DNA of 37,142 nucleotides, taken from Planctomycetaceae bacterium. GTDB lineage: Bacteria; Planctomycetota; Planctomycetia; Pirellulales; Thermoguttaceae. This document shows, in pieces, positions 1 to 6,279 of this stretch. The notes under the pieces were generated by a model. That model did no database searches. It was not told where the DNA came from and worked only from the letters and a program-made list of their open reading frames with translations. The DNA lies in assembly GCA_009778035.1 (NCBI GenBank), contig WRKP01000023.1, positions 1-37,142 of the forward strand. Direction: 5' to 3'. The position numbers and the translations under genes are program-made. The first letter of the stretch is position 1; each line of letters starts with the position of its first letter.

Positions 1-43
1 CCCCCCCCCCCCAATGTAACATTTTGTAGCGATTGTTTGCCAT
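1..43 (-). CDS. 5' end of an unidentified leftward gene (partial)
   Basis: An ATG at 43 on the minus strand is preceded by a perfect AAGGAG Shine-Dalgarno site (52-57) with 8 nt spacing and by a good promoter (86-114). Only 14 codons are visible: MANNRYKMLHWGGG. The reading frame runs straight into a run of 12 G residues (C on the plus strand, 1-12) at the window edge. Translation signals make a real gene start likely, but the product cannot be named. The homopolymer could be a genuine poly-glycine stretch, a slippage-prone tract, or an assembly artefact at a contig end. Confidence 0.55.
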   Translation of the reverse strand, partial: MANNRYKMLHWGGG

Positions 44-85
44 AACTTGTTCTCCTTTTTGGTTGAACAGACTTGTGATGCCGCC

Positions 86-114
86 AATGTAGCATGTTGG
101 CAAGGCGGAGTCAA
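86..114 (-). promoter_or_regulatory. Sigma-70-type promoter of the leftward gene
   Basis: On the minus strand TTGACT (109-114) is followed after exactly 17 nt by TACATT (86-91). Predicted transcription starts near 79, giving a leader of about 36 nt that contains the AAGGAG site. Confidence 0.6.
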
Positions 115-145
115 CTAGGGGGGCTCGTCCAAACGATACAACATG

Positions 146-154
146 TGTTACAAT
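146..154 (+). promoter_or_regulatory. Extended -10 box upstream of the cupin gene
   Basis: TGTTACAAT (TGn plus TACAAT at 149-154) lies 37 nt before the ATG at 192. No convincing -35 box is visible. The same 11-mer TGTGTTACAAT also precedes leuS. Confidence 0.35.
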
Positions 155-191
155 GTCCCCTACAGGCCTTTTTTAATGAAAATACCATACC

Positions 192-464
192 ATGCAAATT
201 GAAGTAACCAAAAATCCCTCCGAAGACTTGCTGGCCAAACTCGGTTGCCGATCCTGGCCGACTTGGGAAAAAGAACCCTCCGTTTTCCCCTGGCATTACG
301 ATGACCAAGAAACCTGCTTGATCGTTGCCGGTAAAGTCATCGTTACGCCCGATGGCGGCGTACCAGTTGTCATCGAAAAAGGCGATGTTGCCGTATTCCC
401 CCAGGGTATGAGTTGTACCTGGGACGTCCAAGAAGCCATCAAAAAACACTACAAATTTGGGTAA
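192..464 (+). CDS. Small cupin-domain protein (DUF861/EutQ-like cupin)
   Basis: This is a 90-residue single-domain cupin. The family forms a small beta-barrel, often metal-binding. The diagnostic motif is seen at residues 34-45, where F-P-W-H-Y-D is followed four residues later by the E of ETC, then V-x-G-K-V-x-V-T-P-D-G-G, G-D-V-A-V-F-P and a Trp in CTWDV. This matches the DUF861 cupins, which have no agreed substrate. The ATG at 192 has no Shine-Dalgarno site; the next Met is far inside the domain, so the start is secure. It is divergent from the leftward gene at 43 and is followed by a strong terminator at 497-531, so it is probably transcribed alone. The specific substrate is unknown. Confidence 0.85.
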   Translation: MQIEVTKNPSEDLLAKLGCRSWPTWEKEPSVFPWHYDDQETCLIVAGKVIVTPDGGVPVVIEKGDVAVFPQGMSCTWDVQEAIKKHYKFG

Positions 465-496
465 TCCGCACGGAAAATCAAAGCCCGTAACTCTTG

Positions 497-531
497 CACT
501 CGCCGCCAGGGGGAGTGTTTTTTGTTTTTTT
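497..531 (+). terminator. Rho-independent terminator after the cupin gene
   Basis: Stem CACTC (497-501) pairs with GAGTG (513-517) and is followed by TTTTTTGTTTTTTT (518-531). This is the clearest intrinsic terminator in the window. Confidence 0.8.
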
Positions 532-537
532 GCGGAG

Positions 538-543
538 TATAAT
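538..543 (+). promoter_or_regulatory. -10 box for the STAS/anti-sigma pair
   Basis: A perfect TATAAT at 538-543 lies just after the terminator T-run and 40 nt before the ATG at 584. No good -35 can be seen, because that position falls inside the T-run. Confidence 0.5.
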
Positions 544-583
544 GGCGACGAGAGACGGATTCCTTTAACGAAGAGTAAAAATC

Positions 584-937
584 ATGGCTCAGCGAATTGA
601 TGTAAAAAAAGTAGCGGATATTACCATCGCGACAACATTGGACATGAAACTGAACGATGATCTGTCAATTCAAGAATGGGGCGAACAACTCGTCGCACTC
701 TTTGATGATGACGCCTGCAAAAAACTGCTCGTCAGTTTCGAGCGAGTCCTCTTTATGTCCAGTTCTGCTCTGCGGGCACTTATCACCCTAAACAAAAAAG
801 TGAAAGAGGTTGGTGCGCATTTGGTGCTTTGCGGAATTGATGACAATATCATGGAAGCCTTCCGCATCACGAGACTCGACGGCATCTTCCATATCAAGAG
901 AAATGAAGACGATGGAATCCGTGCATTTGAACAATAA
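584..937 (+). CDS. STAS-domain anti-sigma factor antagonist (SpoIIAA/RsbV-like)
   Basis: The 117-residue protein is one STAS domain. In this family the protein binds an anti-sigma serine kinase and is switched off by phosphorylation of a serine at the tip of a helix, usually in a DSSG context. Here the equivalent segment is V-L-F-M-S-S-S-A-L-R-A-L (about residues 60-71): the usual Asp and Gly are replaced by Ser and Ala, but the central serine that would be phosphorylated is kept. The gene lies 38 nt upstream of a matching ATPase gene and shares its promoter region, so the two probably form a partner-switching pair. The controlled sigma factor is not visible nearby. Start ATG at 584 follows a weak GAAGAG site. 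Confidence 0.85.
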   Translation: MAQRIDVKKVADITIATTLDMKLNDDLSIQEWGEQLVALFDDDACKKLLVSFERVLFMSSSALRALITLNKKVKEVGAHLVLCGIDDNIMEAFRITRLDGIFHIKRNEDDGIRAFEQ

Positions 938-975
938 AAGGGCCGCTATTTTTACGAGTCGGAGTGTAAGCCCCT

Positions 976-1449
976 GTGAATCAATCCGATGGAGAACCTA
1001 CCGCTATGAATCTAGAATCGCAGAATCTAGAATCGCAGATTTGGATATGGACGAAGGAAGGTGCTTTCTCCAGTGATATGGGGACCGTCCATGCACTCAT
1101 CGAAGAGGTAATCGGTGCGGTGCGTGCAGAACACTGGACCGACAGGGATATGTTCGCTCTAGAACTGACGCTTGAGGAAACCCTCACGAATGCCGTCAAG
1201 CATGGCAATCATTCTGATCCGGGCAAACGGGTTTGTTTTGCCTTCAAGTTATGTCCCGATAAAATCTGTGTCCGCATTGAAGATGAGGGCGAAGGATTTG
1301 ACCCGTATGCTCTTGCCGACCCTCGCGAGCCGGAAAATCAGATGATTCCGTCGGGCCGCGGCGTCTTGCTGATCAAGCATTTCGCGACCAGTGTAAAATG
1401 GAATGAGCAAGGCAATGTCGTTGAATTTGAAAAATACAGAACGTCGTGA
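976..1449 (+). CDS. HATPase_c_2 anti-sigma regulatory factor / serine kinase (RsbW/SpoIIAB-like)
   Basis: A 157-residue GHKL ATPase of the anti-sigma kinase type. The N box is E-L-T-L-E-E-T-L-T-N-A-V-K-H-G-N (about residues 61-76), the G1 box is D-E-G-E-G-F-D-P, and the G2 box is G-R-G-V-L-L-I-K-H-F. Such proteins bind either a sigma factor or a STAS antagonist, and phosphorylate the latter. The upstream STAS gene is the obvious partner. The listed start is the GTG at 976, with GGAG at 961-964; an ATG at 1006 with GGAG at 991-994 is equally possible. The ATG at 1006 is immediately followed by a perfect 15-bp tandem duplication (1009-1038) that encodes NLESQ twice, so the N-terminal tail is variable and probably not part of the fold. 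Confidence 0.85.
   Translation: MNQSDGEPTAMNLESQNLESQIWIWTKEGAFSSDMGTVHALIEEVIGAVRAEHWTDRDMFALELTLEETLTNAVKHGNHSDPGKRVCFAFKLCPDKICVRIEDEGEGFDPYALADPREPENQMIPSGRGVLLIKHFATSVKWNEQGNVVEFEKYRTS
1009..1038 (+). repeat. Perfect 15-bp tandem duplication near a start codon
   Basis: AATCTAGAATCGCAG occurs twice head to tail (1009-1023 and 1024-1038), adding five codons in frame right after the alternative ATG of the anti-sigma kinase gene. Confidence 0.95.
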
Positions 1450-1467
1450 GAGCGCTCTGCTCGCCCA

Positions 1468-1496
1468 TTGACTCCCGAGATGCCATCGCATAAAAT
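1468..1496 (+). promoter_or_regulatory. Sigma-70-type promoter of the beta-propeller gene
   Basis: TTGACT (1468-1473), a 17-nt spacer and TAAAAT (1491-1496). The predicted leader to the ATG at 1538 is about 35 nt and contains AAAAAGGA. Confidence 0.65.
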
Positions 1497-1537
1497 GGTC
1501 GGCATAATCAGAATTATTCTCAAAAAAGGAACACTCG

Positions 1538-2770
1538 ATGAAAAATGTCCTCTGCTCGCTCTGCATTCTCGCTCTGCTCAACACGGCGGCCCTCGCCCAA
1601 GAACCCAATTGGAACCAATTCCGCGGGCCCAATAGCGATAACCATTCCGCCTCGACCGGTATCGCCAAATCCTGGGGGCCGGATGGTCCAAAATTGCTCT
1701 GGAGAATTGATGACCTCGGAATCGGCTTTTCCACCGTCAGCATTTGGGGTGATAAACTCTTTACCATGGCCGATGTCGGCGACCAATGCTTCGTGTTCGC
1801 CATCAACCGTTTGACGGGCGATGAAATTTGGCGGTCGGCCATCGGACGCGGCGGCGACGGCGGCGGACGCTATCCCGGACCGCTCGGGACGCCCGCAACC
1901 GACGGCCAAACGGTCTTCGCAATGAGCCAATTCAGCGATTTCGTCGCTCTCGATATTAACACAGGCACGGTGAAATGGCGAAAAAATACACAACATGGAC
2001 TCGACGGTGCTAAAATGGCCAATTGGGGGTATGCCATGTCGCCGATCATCGACGGGGATCAAGTCCTGCTCCCCGTCGGCGGTGAAGGCGGAACGCTTGC
2101 GGCCTTCAGCAAAACCGGCGAACTCCTTTGGCGGACGGCTTGGCTGCAAAATCCGGCGGCATACACCTCGGTTGTTCCCGTCGAAATCGGCGGCGTCAGA
2201 CAATACCTGCTCCTGACGGGCCAACTGCTCGCCGGCGTTTCGCCCAACGGCGAATTCCTTTGGGGAAACCTGTTTCCCGGCCAAACGGCAGTGTGTTCCG
2301 ATCCCGTACTTAACGGCGACGTGATTATGGCATCGTGTCATTACGGCGTTGGGGCCTATTTTTACCGTATTGCGAAGGACGGAAATGAGTTTAATGCGTC
2401 GAGTTTCCGTGGCGACGGCGAAAATCTTGCTTCGCACCACGGCGGAATCGTTGCGGTCGGCAACCATTTTTATCTGCTGACGAACAATAACCTGTCTTGC
2501 GTCAATGCACAGACGGGCGAAACCGTTTGGACGGACCGAAGTGTCGGCAAAGGCTCGCTGACGTATGTTGACGGCGTGTTGATTCTCCGCAGTGAGGGCC
2601 GCGATGGAACGATTGCGATGGTCGAAGCCACGCCGGAGGGATATAAGGAACTCGGGCGATTTGACCAGCCGGATCGCAGTGATCGGCAGAGTTGGCCGTA
2701 TCCCGTCGTGTTTGGCAACAAGTTGTACATCCGCGACCAGGGACTGCTGCTTTGCTATGATTTGAATTAG
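1538..2770 (+). CDS. Secreted PQQ-like (BamB-like) beta-propeller protein
   Basis: This 410-residue protein starts with a signal peptide (residues 1-20, ending A-L-A-Q), so it acts in the periplasm or outside. The rest is a PQQ-like beta-propeller: repeated blades carry the G-x-x-x-W signature, for example GDEIWRS, GTVKWRK, GELLWRT, GEFLWGN and GETVWTD. Proteins of this type are abundant in Planctomycetota and are usually scaffolds or binding proteins. Nothing here shows that the PQQ cofactor or an enzymatic activity is present. The ATG at 1538 has a good AAGGAA site. It has its own promoter at 1468-1496. A second, membrane-anchored propeller is encoded at 18004-19998. Function beyond fold is unknown. 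Confidence 0.85.
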   Translation: MKNVLCSLCILALLNTAALAQEPNWNQFRGPNSDNHSASTGIAKSWGPDGPKLLWRIDDLGIGFSTVSIWGDKLFTMADVGDQCFVFAINRLTGDEIWRSAIGRGGDGGGRYPGPLGTPATDGQTVFAMSQFSDFVALDINTGTVKWRKNTQHGLDGAKMANWGYAMSPIIDGDQVLLPVGGEGGTLAAFSKTGELLWRTAWLQNPAAYTSVVPVEIGGVRQYLLLTGQLLAGVSPNGEFLWGNLFPGQTAVCSDPVLNGDVIMASCHYGVGAYFYRIAKDGNEFNASSFRGDGENLASHHGGIVAVGNHFYLLTNNNLSCVNAQTGETVWTDRSVGKGSLTYVDGVLILRSEGRDGTIAMVEATPEGYKELGRFDQPDRSDRQSWPYPVVFGNKLYIRDQGLLLCYDLN

Positions 2771-2813
2771 GGGAGAGGGGAGGTATGCTCGCGAACGCAA
2801 GAGCCGGGGGTGT

Positions 2814-2963
2814 TAGAGCGTATCCAGAATTGGTCTGTACGCCCCTCCGTCATCCCGGCGCAAGCCGGGAACCAGAGAAGCGGTATGCATGCCGCTCGGC
2901 TGGATTCCGGCTTTCGCCGGAATGACGAAACTTTTTGTCCACAGCAAAAATGAATACGCTCTA
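2814..2963. repeat. Family A MITE-like element, copy A1 (complete)
   Basis: This 150-bp copy has matching ends: TAGAGCGTAT (2814-2823) and ATACGCTCTA (2954-2963). Inside are two hairpins, GTCATCCCGGC-GCAA-GCCGGGA and TTCCGGC-TTTC-GCCGGAATGAC, which are also inverted relative to each other. TA at both outer edges is consistent with a TA target duplication. It fills the gap between the propeller gene and queA, ending 19 nt before the queA ATG. Confidence 0.85.
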
Positions 2964-2982
2964 GCCCCCGGGTGAGTCCATA

Positions 2983-4053
2983 ATGTCCTTATCTCATTAC
3001 GATTACGAATTACCGTCCGAACTGATCGCCCAGGAGCCGCTCGCCCATCGCAGCGATTCGCGGCTGCTCGTCGTTTGCCGAAAAACTCAATCGCTCCAGC
3101 ATCGGAATATCACAGACCTGCCCGAATTCTTGCAGCCGAACGATTGCCTGGTGCTCAATGACACCAAAGTCGTTCCCGCCCGACTCATCGGCAAACGGAC
3201 GCAAACCGGCGGGCATTGGGAAGGACTGTTTCTGCAACTTGCCGAGCCGAATTTGTGGCAAATTATCGGGAAAACCCGCGGAAAAATACAGTCCGGCGAA
3301 ACGGTCCGCCTGCATTCGCCCGACGGCCAACACGAACTGCTCATCGAATTCATTGCGAAAAACGATGATAATACCTGGCTCGTTCGGCCACACGGCCCCC
3401 CGGTAGAGAGCCAAGAGACGCACCCAGTCGCCCGGCGGTCGACTGCCTACCTTGACCAAATCGGTTGGACGCCGATTCCGCCGTACATTCGCGAGGGGAA
3501 ACCATCGCCCCGCGACAAAGACCGATACCAAACGGTCTACGCCAAGCAGGCCGGGTCGGTTGCTGCTCCGACAGCCGGATTGCACCTCACGCCGGAGTTG
3601 CTCGAAACGATTAAGCAAAAGGGTATTTCCATCGCGACGGTTACGTTGCACGTCGGTTTGGGAACATTCAAGCCGATTACAGCCGAAAACATCGAGGAAC
3701 ACGCAATGCACTCGGAATGGTGTTCTCTTTCGGCGGAGTCGGCAAGGGTTATCCAGCAATGTCGAGGCAACGGCGGGCGGATTGTTGCCGTGGGGACGAC
3801 ATCGGTACGGGTTCTGGAATCCGCACCGGAGCCGATTGCTGCGTTTGAAGGAGCGACATCGCTTTTTATCCGTCCGCCGTATTGCTTTCGGAATGTCGAT
3901 GTTTTACTGACGAATTTTCATTTTCCGAAGTCGACGTTGCTGATTTTGGTGCGGACATTCGGCGGTGATGCGTTGATGCAGTCGGCTTACCAGGAAGCGG
4001 TCCGGGAGCATTATCGCTTTTTCAGTTACGGCGACGCGATGTTGGTGCGGTAG
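2983..4053 (+). CDS. queA: S-adenosylmethionine:tRNA ribosyltransferase-isomerase
   Basis: QueA transfers and isomerises the ribosyl part of SAM onto 7-aminomethyl-7-deazaguanine in tRNA to give epoxyqueuosine, the penultimate step of queuosine synthesis. The 356-residue protein matches the family along its length: Y-D-Y-E-L-P at the N terminus, L-V-L-N-D-T-K-V-V-P-A-R-L near residue 57, P-P-Y-I-R, D-R-Y-Q-T-V-Y-A, A-A-P-T-A-G-L-H and T-L-H-V-G-L-G-T-F. Just before the P-I-P-P-Y-I motif, at about residues 139-157, there is extra sequence compared with typical QueA. Its DNA (3429-3453) matches 24 of 25 bases of one arm of repeat family B. No other queuosine gene is visible nearby. The ATG at 2983 agrees with the family N terminus. 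Confidence 0.97.
   Translation: MSLSHYDYELPSELIAQEPLAHRSDSRLLVVCRKTQSLQHRNITDLPEFLQPNDCLVLNDTKVVPARLIGKRTQTGGHWEGLFLQLAEPNLWQIIGKTRGKIQSGETVRLHSPDGQHELLIEFIAKNDDNTWLVRPHGPPVESQETHPVARRSTAYLDQIGWTPIPPYIREGKPSPRDKDRYQTVYAKQAGSVAAPTAGLHLTPELLETIKQKGISIATVTLHVGLGTFKPITAENIEEHAMHSEWCSLSAESARVIQQCRGNGGRIVAVGTTSVRVLESAPEPIAAFEGATSLFIRPPYCFRNVDVLLTNFHFPKSTLLILVRTFGGDALMQSAYQEAVREHYRFFSYGDAMLVR
3429..3453. repeat. Family B half-element inside queA
   Basis: This 25-base segment matches the right arm of the intergenic family B copy (6180-6204) at 24 of 25 positions: CGCCCGGCGGTCG, one A/G difference, then CTGCCTACCTT. The matching left arm is not recognisable, so this is a decayed or half copy, kept in frame. 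Confidence 0.7.
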
Positions 4054-4103
4054 GTCGCGATAGGCACATGCCGGAATGCGATGAAGGTGTAACGTTTCAT
4101 CCA

Positions 4104-5998
4104 TTACTCGTCGAACAGTTTCGCGATCTCCCTGTTCAACGTCTCATCGTTCGCTCCGACCATCATAAAGCGAACCACGCCCCCTCGGTCAAGCAAAAAT
4201 GTCGTCGGTATCGCACGTATGCCATAAAATTCATCGTAATTCTTGAAGCCGTGCCGCGTAGACATCAAAAGCGACCCCACCAGCCAAGGAAGTTGCTCCC
4301 TTTCAGCAAATGCCCTCAACGTCTCATCGTCATCGCCGCAACTGTATGCGATCATTTCAAATCCCAACGGCTTATAGTGCTCATAAAGCCTTTTTAAGTT
4401 CGGAAATTTTGCCCGACACGGCCCGCAAGTCGTCGCCCAAAAATTGACCAACACGACTTTGCCGCGAAGGTCTTGCACATTGATCGTTTCGCCGTCAATC
4501 AACACACTCTCAAACTCAAGTTCCTGACCGACGAGCGAAGCACGCCGCTCCGTACCGGAAAGCTGCCGAGCATATTGCCGTGTTGCCAAATCCGGTGAAG
4601 CCTCAAAAATCGGAATCACCTGCCCCAAAAACGTTGCCGAAAGTTGAGTCGAATGATTGGAATCTATCTTTTCCAGGCTCTCCAGGAAAAACATCACGAA
4701 AAAACGCAGATTGTAGGCACCGCCTGTGTCCATCACATTCGGCATTTCCTCTCGCGCAAACGGGATATACCGATCTATAATTTCCTCCGCATACGCGACC
4801 GGATTGTCGCTCTGGTTCAAGTACTCCCGCATACGGAGTAACACTTGTATTTTCGTAAATAAATATGCGTTATGGTACAGAGGCGTTCCCTGCGTAATTC
4901 GCTGCACTTCATCGAGATACGTCAAAAGTTCCGCAAAAACGACTTCCGGCAATTTTTCGGGATTCCGTCTTAATTCGGCAATGCCGAGATTGAACATTGT
5001 TTCGGCTTTTCGGGTGACCGTGTTCAAGCGGACAGACTCCGGCAGATTGGGAAACTGGAGAATCGTTGCTGCCAATTCCAGTTTCATTTGGGCGGAGATT
5101 CCTTCGGTGTCGTACACAAGAAAGAGTTTGCGGAGAATTGCTGTCAAATTCGATCCCTCTGTAAACGTTTCCAAATCTTCTAAACGCGTGCGTGTCTGCG
5201 AGAGCAGTTTCCGTTCTTGTTCGTCGTCAATCGCTCTGGCTTCCGCGACGGCTTCCTCAAGAATCGCGGTGTGGTTCGGGAAATGAGCCTGCAACATTTC
5301 AAACAGCATCGGGGGAGCACCGCGTGCCGCCGTACTGATCACAATACCGTCTTTTCCCGCAAAAAGGAAAGCGTCGGAATTTCCATAGACTTCGCGGTAA
5401 TCCTGCACGCCCTGCTTTTGGTGGCGTGCTCCAAGAGAAGTTACGATCCACGGGATTTCGTTTTGTTCGATGTGTTGGCTCGTGATTTCAGTATTGTGCT
5501 GCGTGTTGAATTCGATCAGTTCCAATCCGTCGCTGTGGAGTGCGTTGTAGATTTTTTTCAAAACGGGAATTTTCTGCGCGTTTTGGCTGGCATCAATAAT
5601 AAGCAGCACAAATTTGCCCCGGAAATCTTTGGCGTCGATGAGATTGCCATGTAAATCCACTCCTTGATATTCGAGTTCTTTTCCGGGCATTTGAATGCGG
5701 TGTGCCGTTCCAGCGGCCGCTGCCGCACAATATCGCAAGAGATCGAATTCGCGGCGTTGCAGATGGGCTTCGAGCGTCGGTTTCAATTTTTCCACGGCGT
5801 GAAGTACCAGCCCGGCGGAGCCGTCGGGATCGTAACGGTCGGCCGCAAAAACAATTCGGGAAACTTCTTGCTCATTCGATTCAGCATCTTCGAAATGGGC
5901 ATTGATAAGCGGTGCGAACCTGTCGATGTATTCCCGAAAAGGGGCTGGCAGGCAATGTTGAGGGTAAAAACTAGCGTTAAGAGAGCAAGTGATCGCAT
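4104..5998 (-). pseudogene. Exported protein with two thioredoxin-like (TlpA/redoxin) domains, interrupted by a one-base frameshift
   Basis: The body (4104 to about 5935) encodes two AhpC/TSA-Redoxin-like domains joined by a helical region. The first domain (roughly L-E-Y-Q-G-V-D-L-H onward) lacks the CxxC pair, having D-A-S-Q-N-A-Q-K instead. The second has a TlpA-type active site, W-A-T-T-C-G-P-C-R-A-K-F, near 4430. The body has no ATG at its N-terminal end. A different frame upstream, from an ATG at 5998, encodes a typical signal peptide, M-R-S-L-A-L-L-T-L-V-F-T-L-N-I-A-C. Adding one T to the T4 run of CCCCTTTTCGGG (minus strand, about 5934-5945) joins both frames into 632 codons. The gene is probably a periplasmic thiol reductase or sensor. 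It is either a frameshifted pseudogene, a slippage site, or a sequencing error at a homopolymer. Confidence 0.75.
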
Positions 5999-6087
5999 CG
6001 TCGTTTGGAGGGAAAGAGGCCGCAACAGCATTGTAGTGTTATTGGACTTTTTTGGAAACCCTCAAAATCGTCATTCCGGCAGGCCAA

Positions 6088-6224
6088 CTGCAAGTTTGCA
6101 AAAGGTAGGTTGCCGACCGCCGGGCGGCAACTGCGGTACTCCGCATTTTGATCCTTCCAGTCGGCTGTGCCGACGCACCCGCCCGGCGGTCGGCTGCCTA
6201 CCTTCCCTAATGCGAAACTTGCAG
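6088..6224. repeat. Family B palindromic element, intergenic copy B1
   Basis: Inner arms AAGGTAGGTTGCCGACCGCC (from 6102) and CGGTCGGCTGCCTACCTT (6187-6204) are near-perfect inverted repeats. Beyond them an outer pair, CTGCAAGTTTGCA (6088-6100) and TGCGAAACTTGCAG (6211-6224), extends the palindrome to 137 bp. A small family A fragment (CGTCATTCCGGC, 6069-6080) abuts it. It lies between the divergent thioredoxin-protein and helicase genes. Confidence 0.85.
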
Positions 6225-6266
6225 ACGGCCTCACAAGCCGAAAGGACGGTTTCCAGCCAAGTTGAG

Positions 6267-6272
6267 TATAAT
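6267..6272 (+). promoter_or_regulatory. -10 box placed for a leaderless helicase mRNA
   Basis: TATAAT at 6267-6272 ends 7 nt before the ATG at 6280, so transcription would start at or next to the start codon. No -35 match and no Shine-Dalgarno site are visible. Confidence 0.5.
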
Positions 6273-6279
6273 AACAGGC

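Noticed and set aside
1520-2800. A 426-codon open frame antisense to the secreted beta-propeller gene
   Set aside because: Its translation has no recognisable domain or signal and mirrors the codon pattern of the sense gene, which has a signal peptide, blades, promoter and ribosome site.
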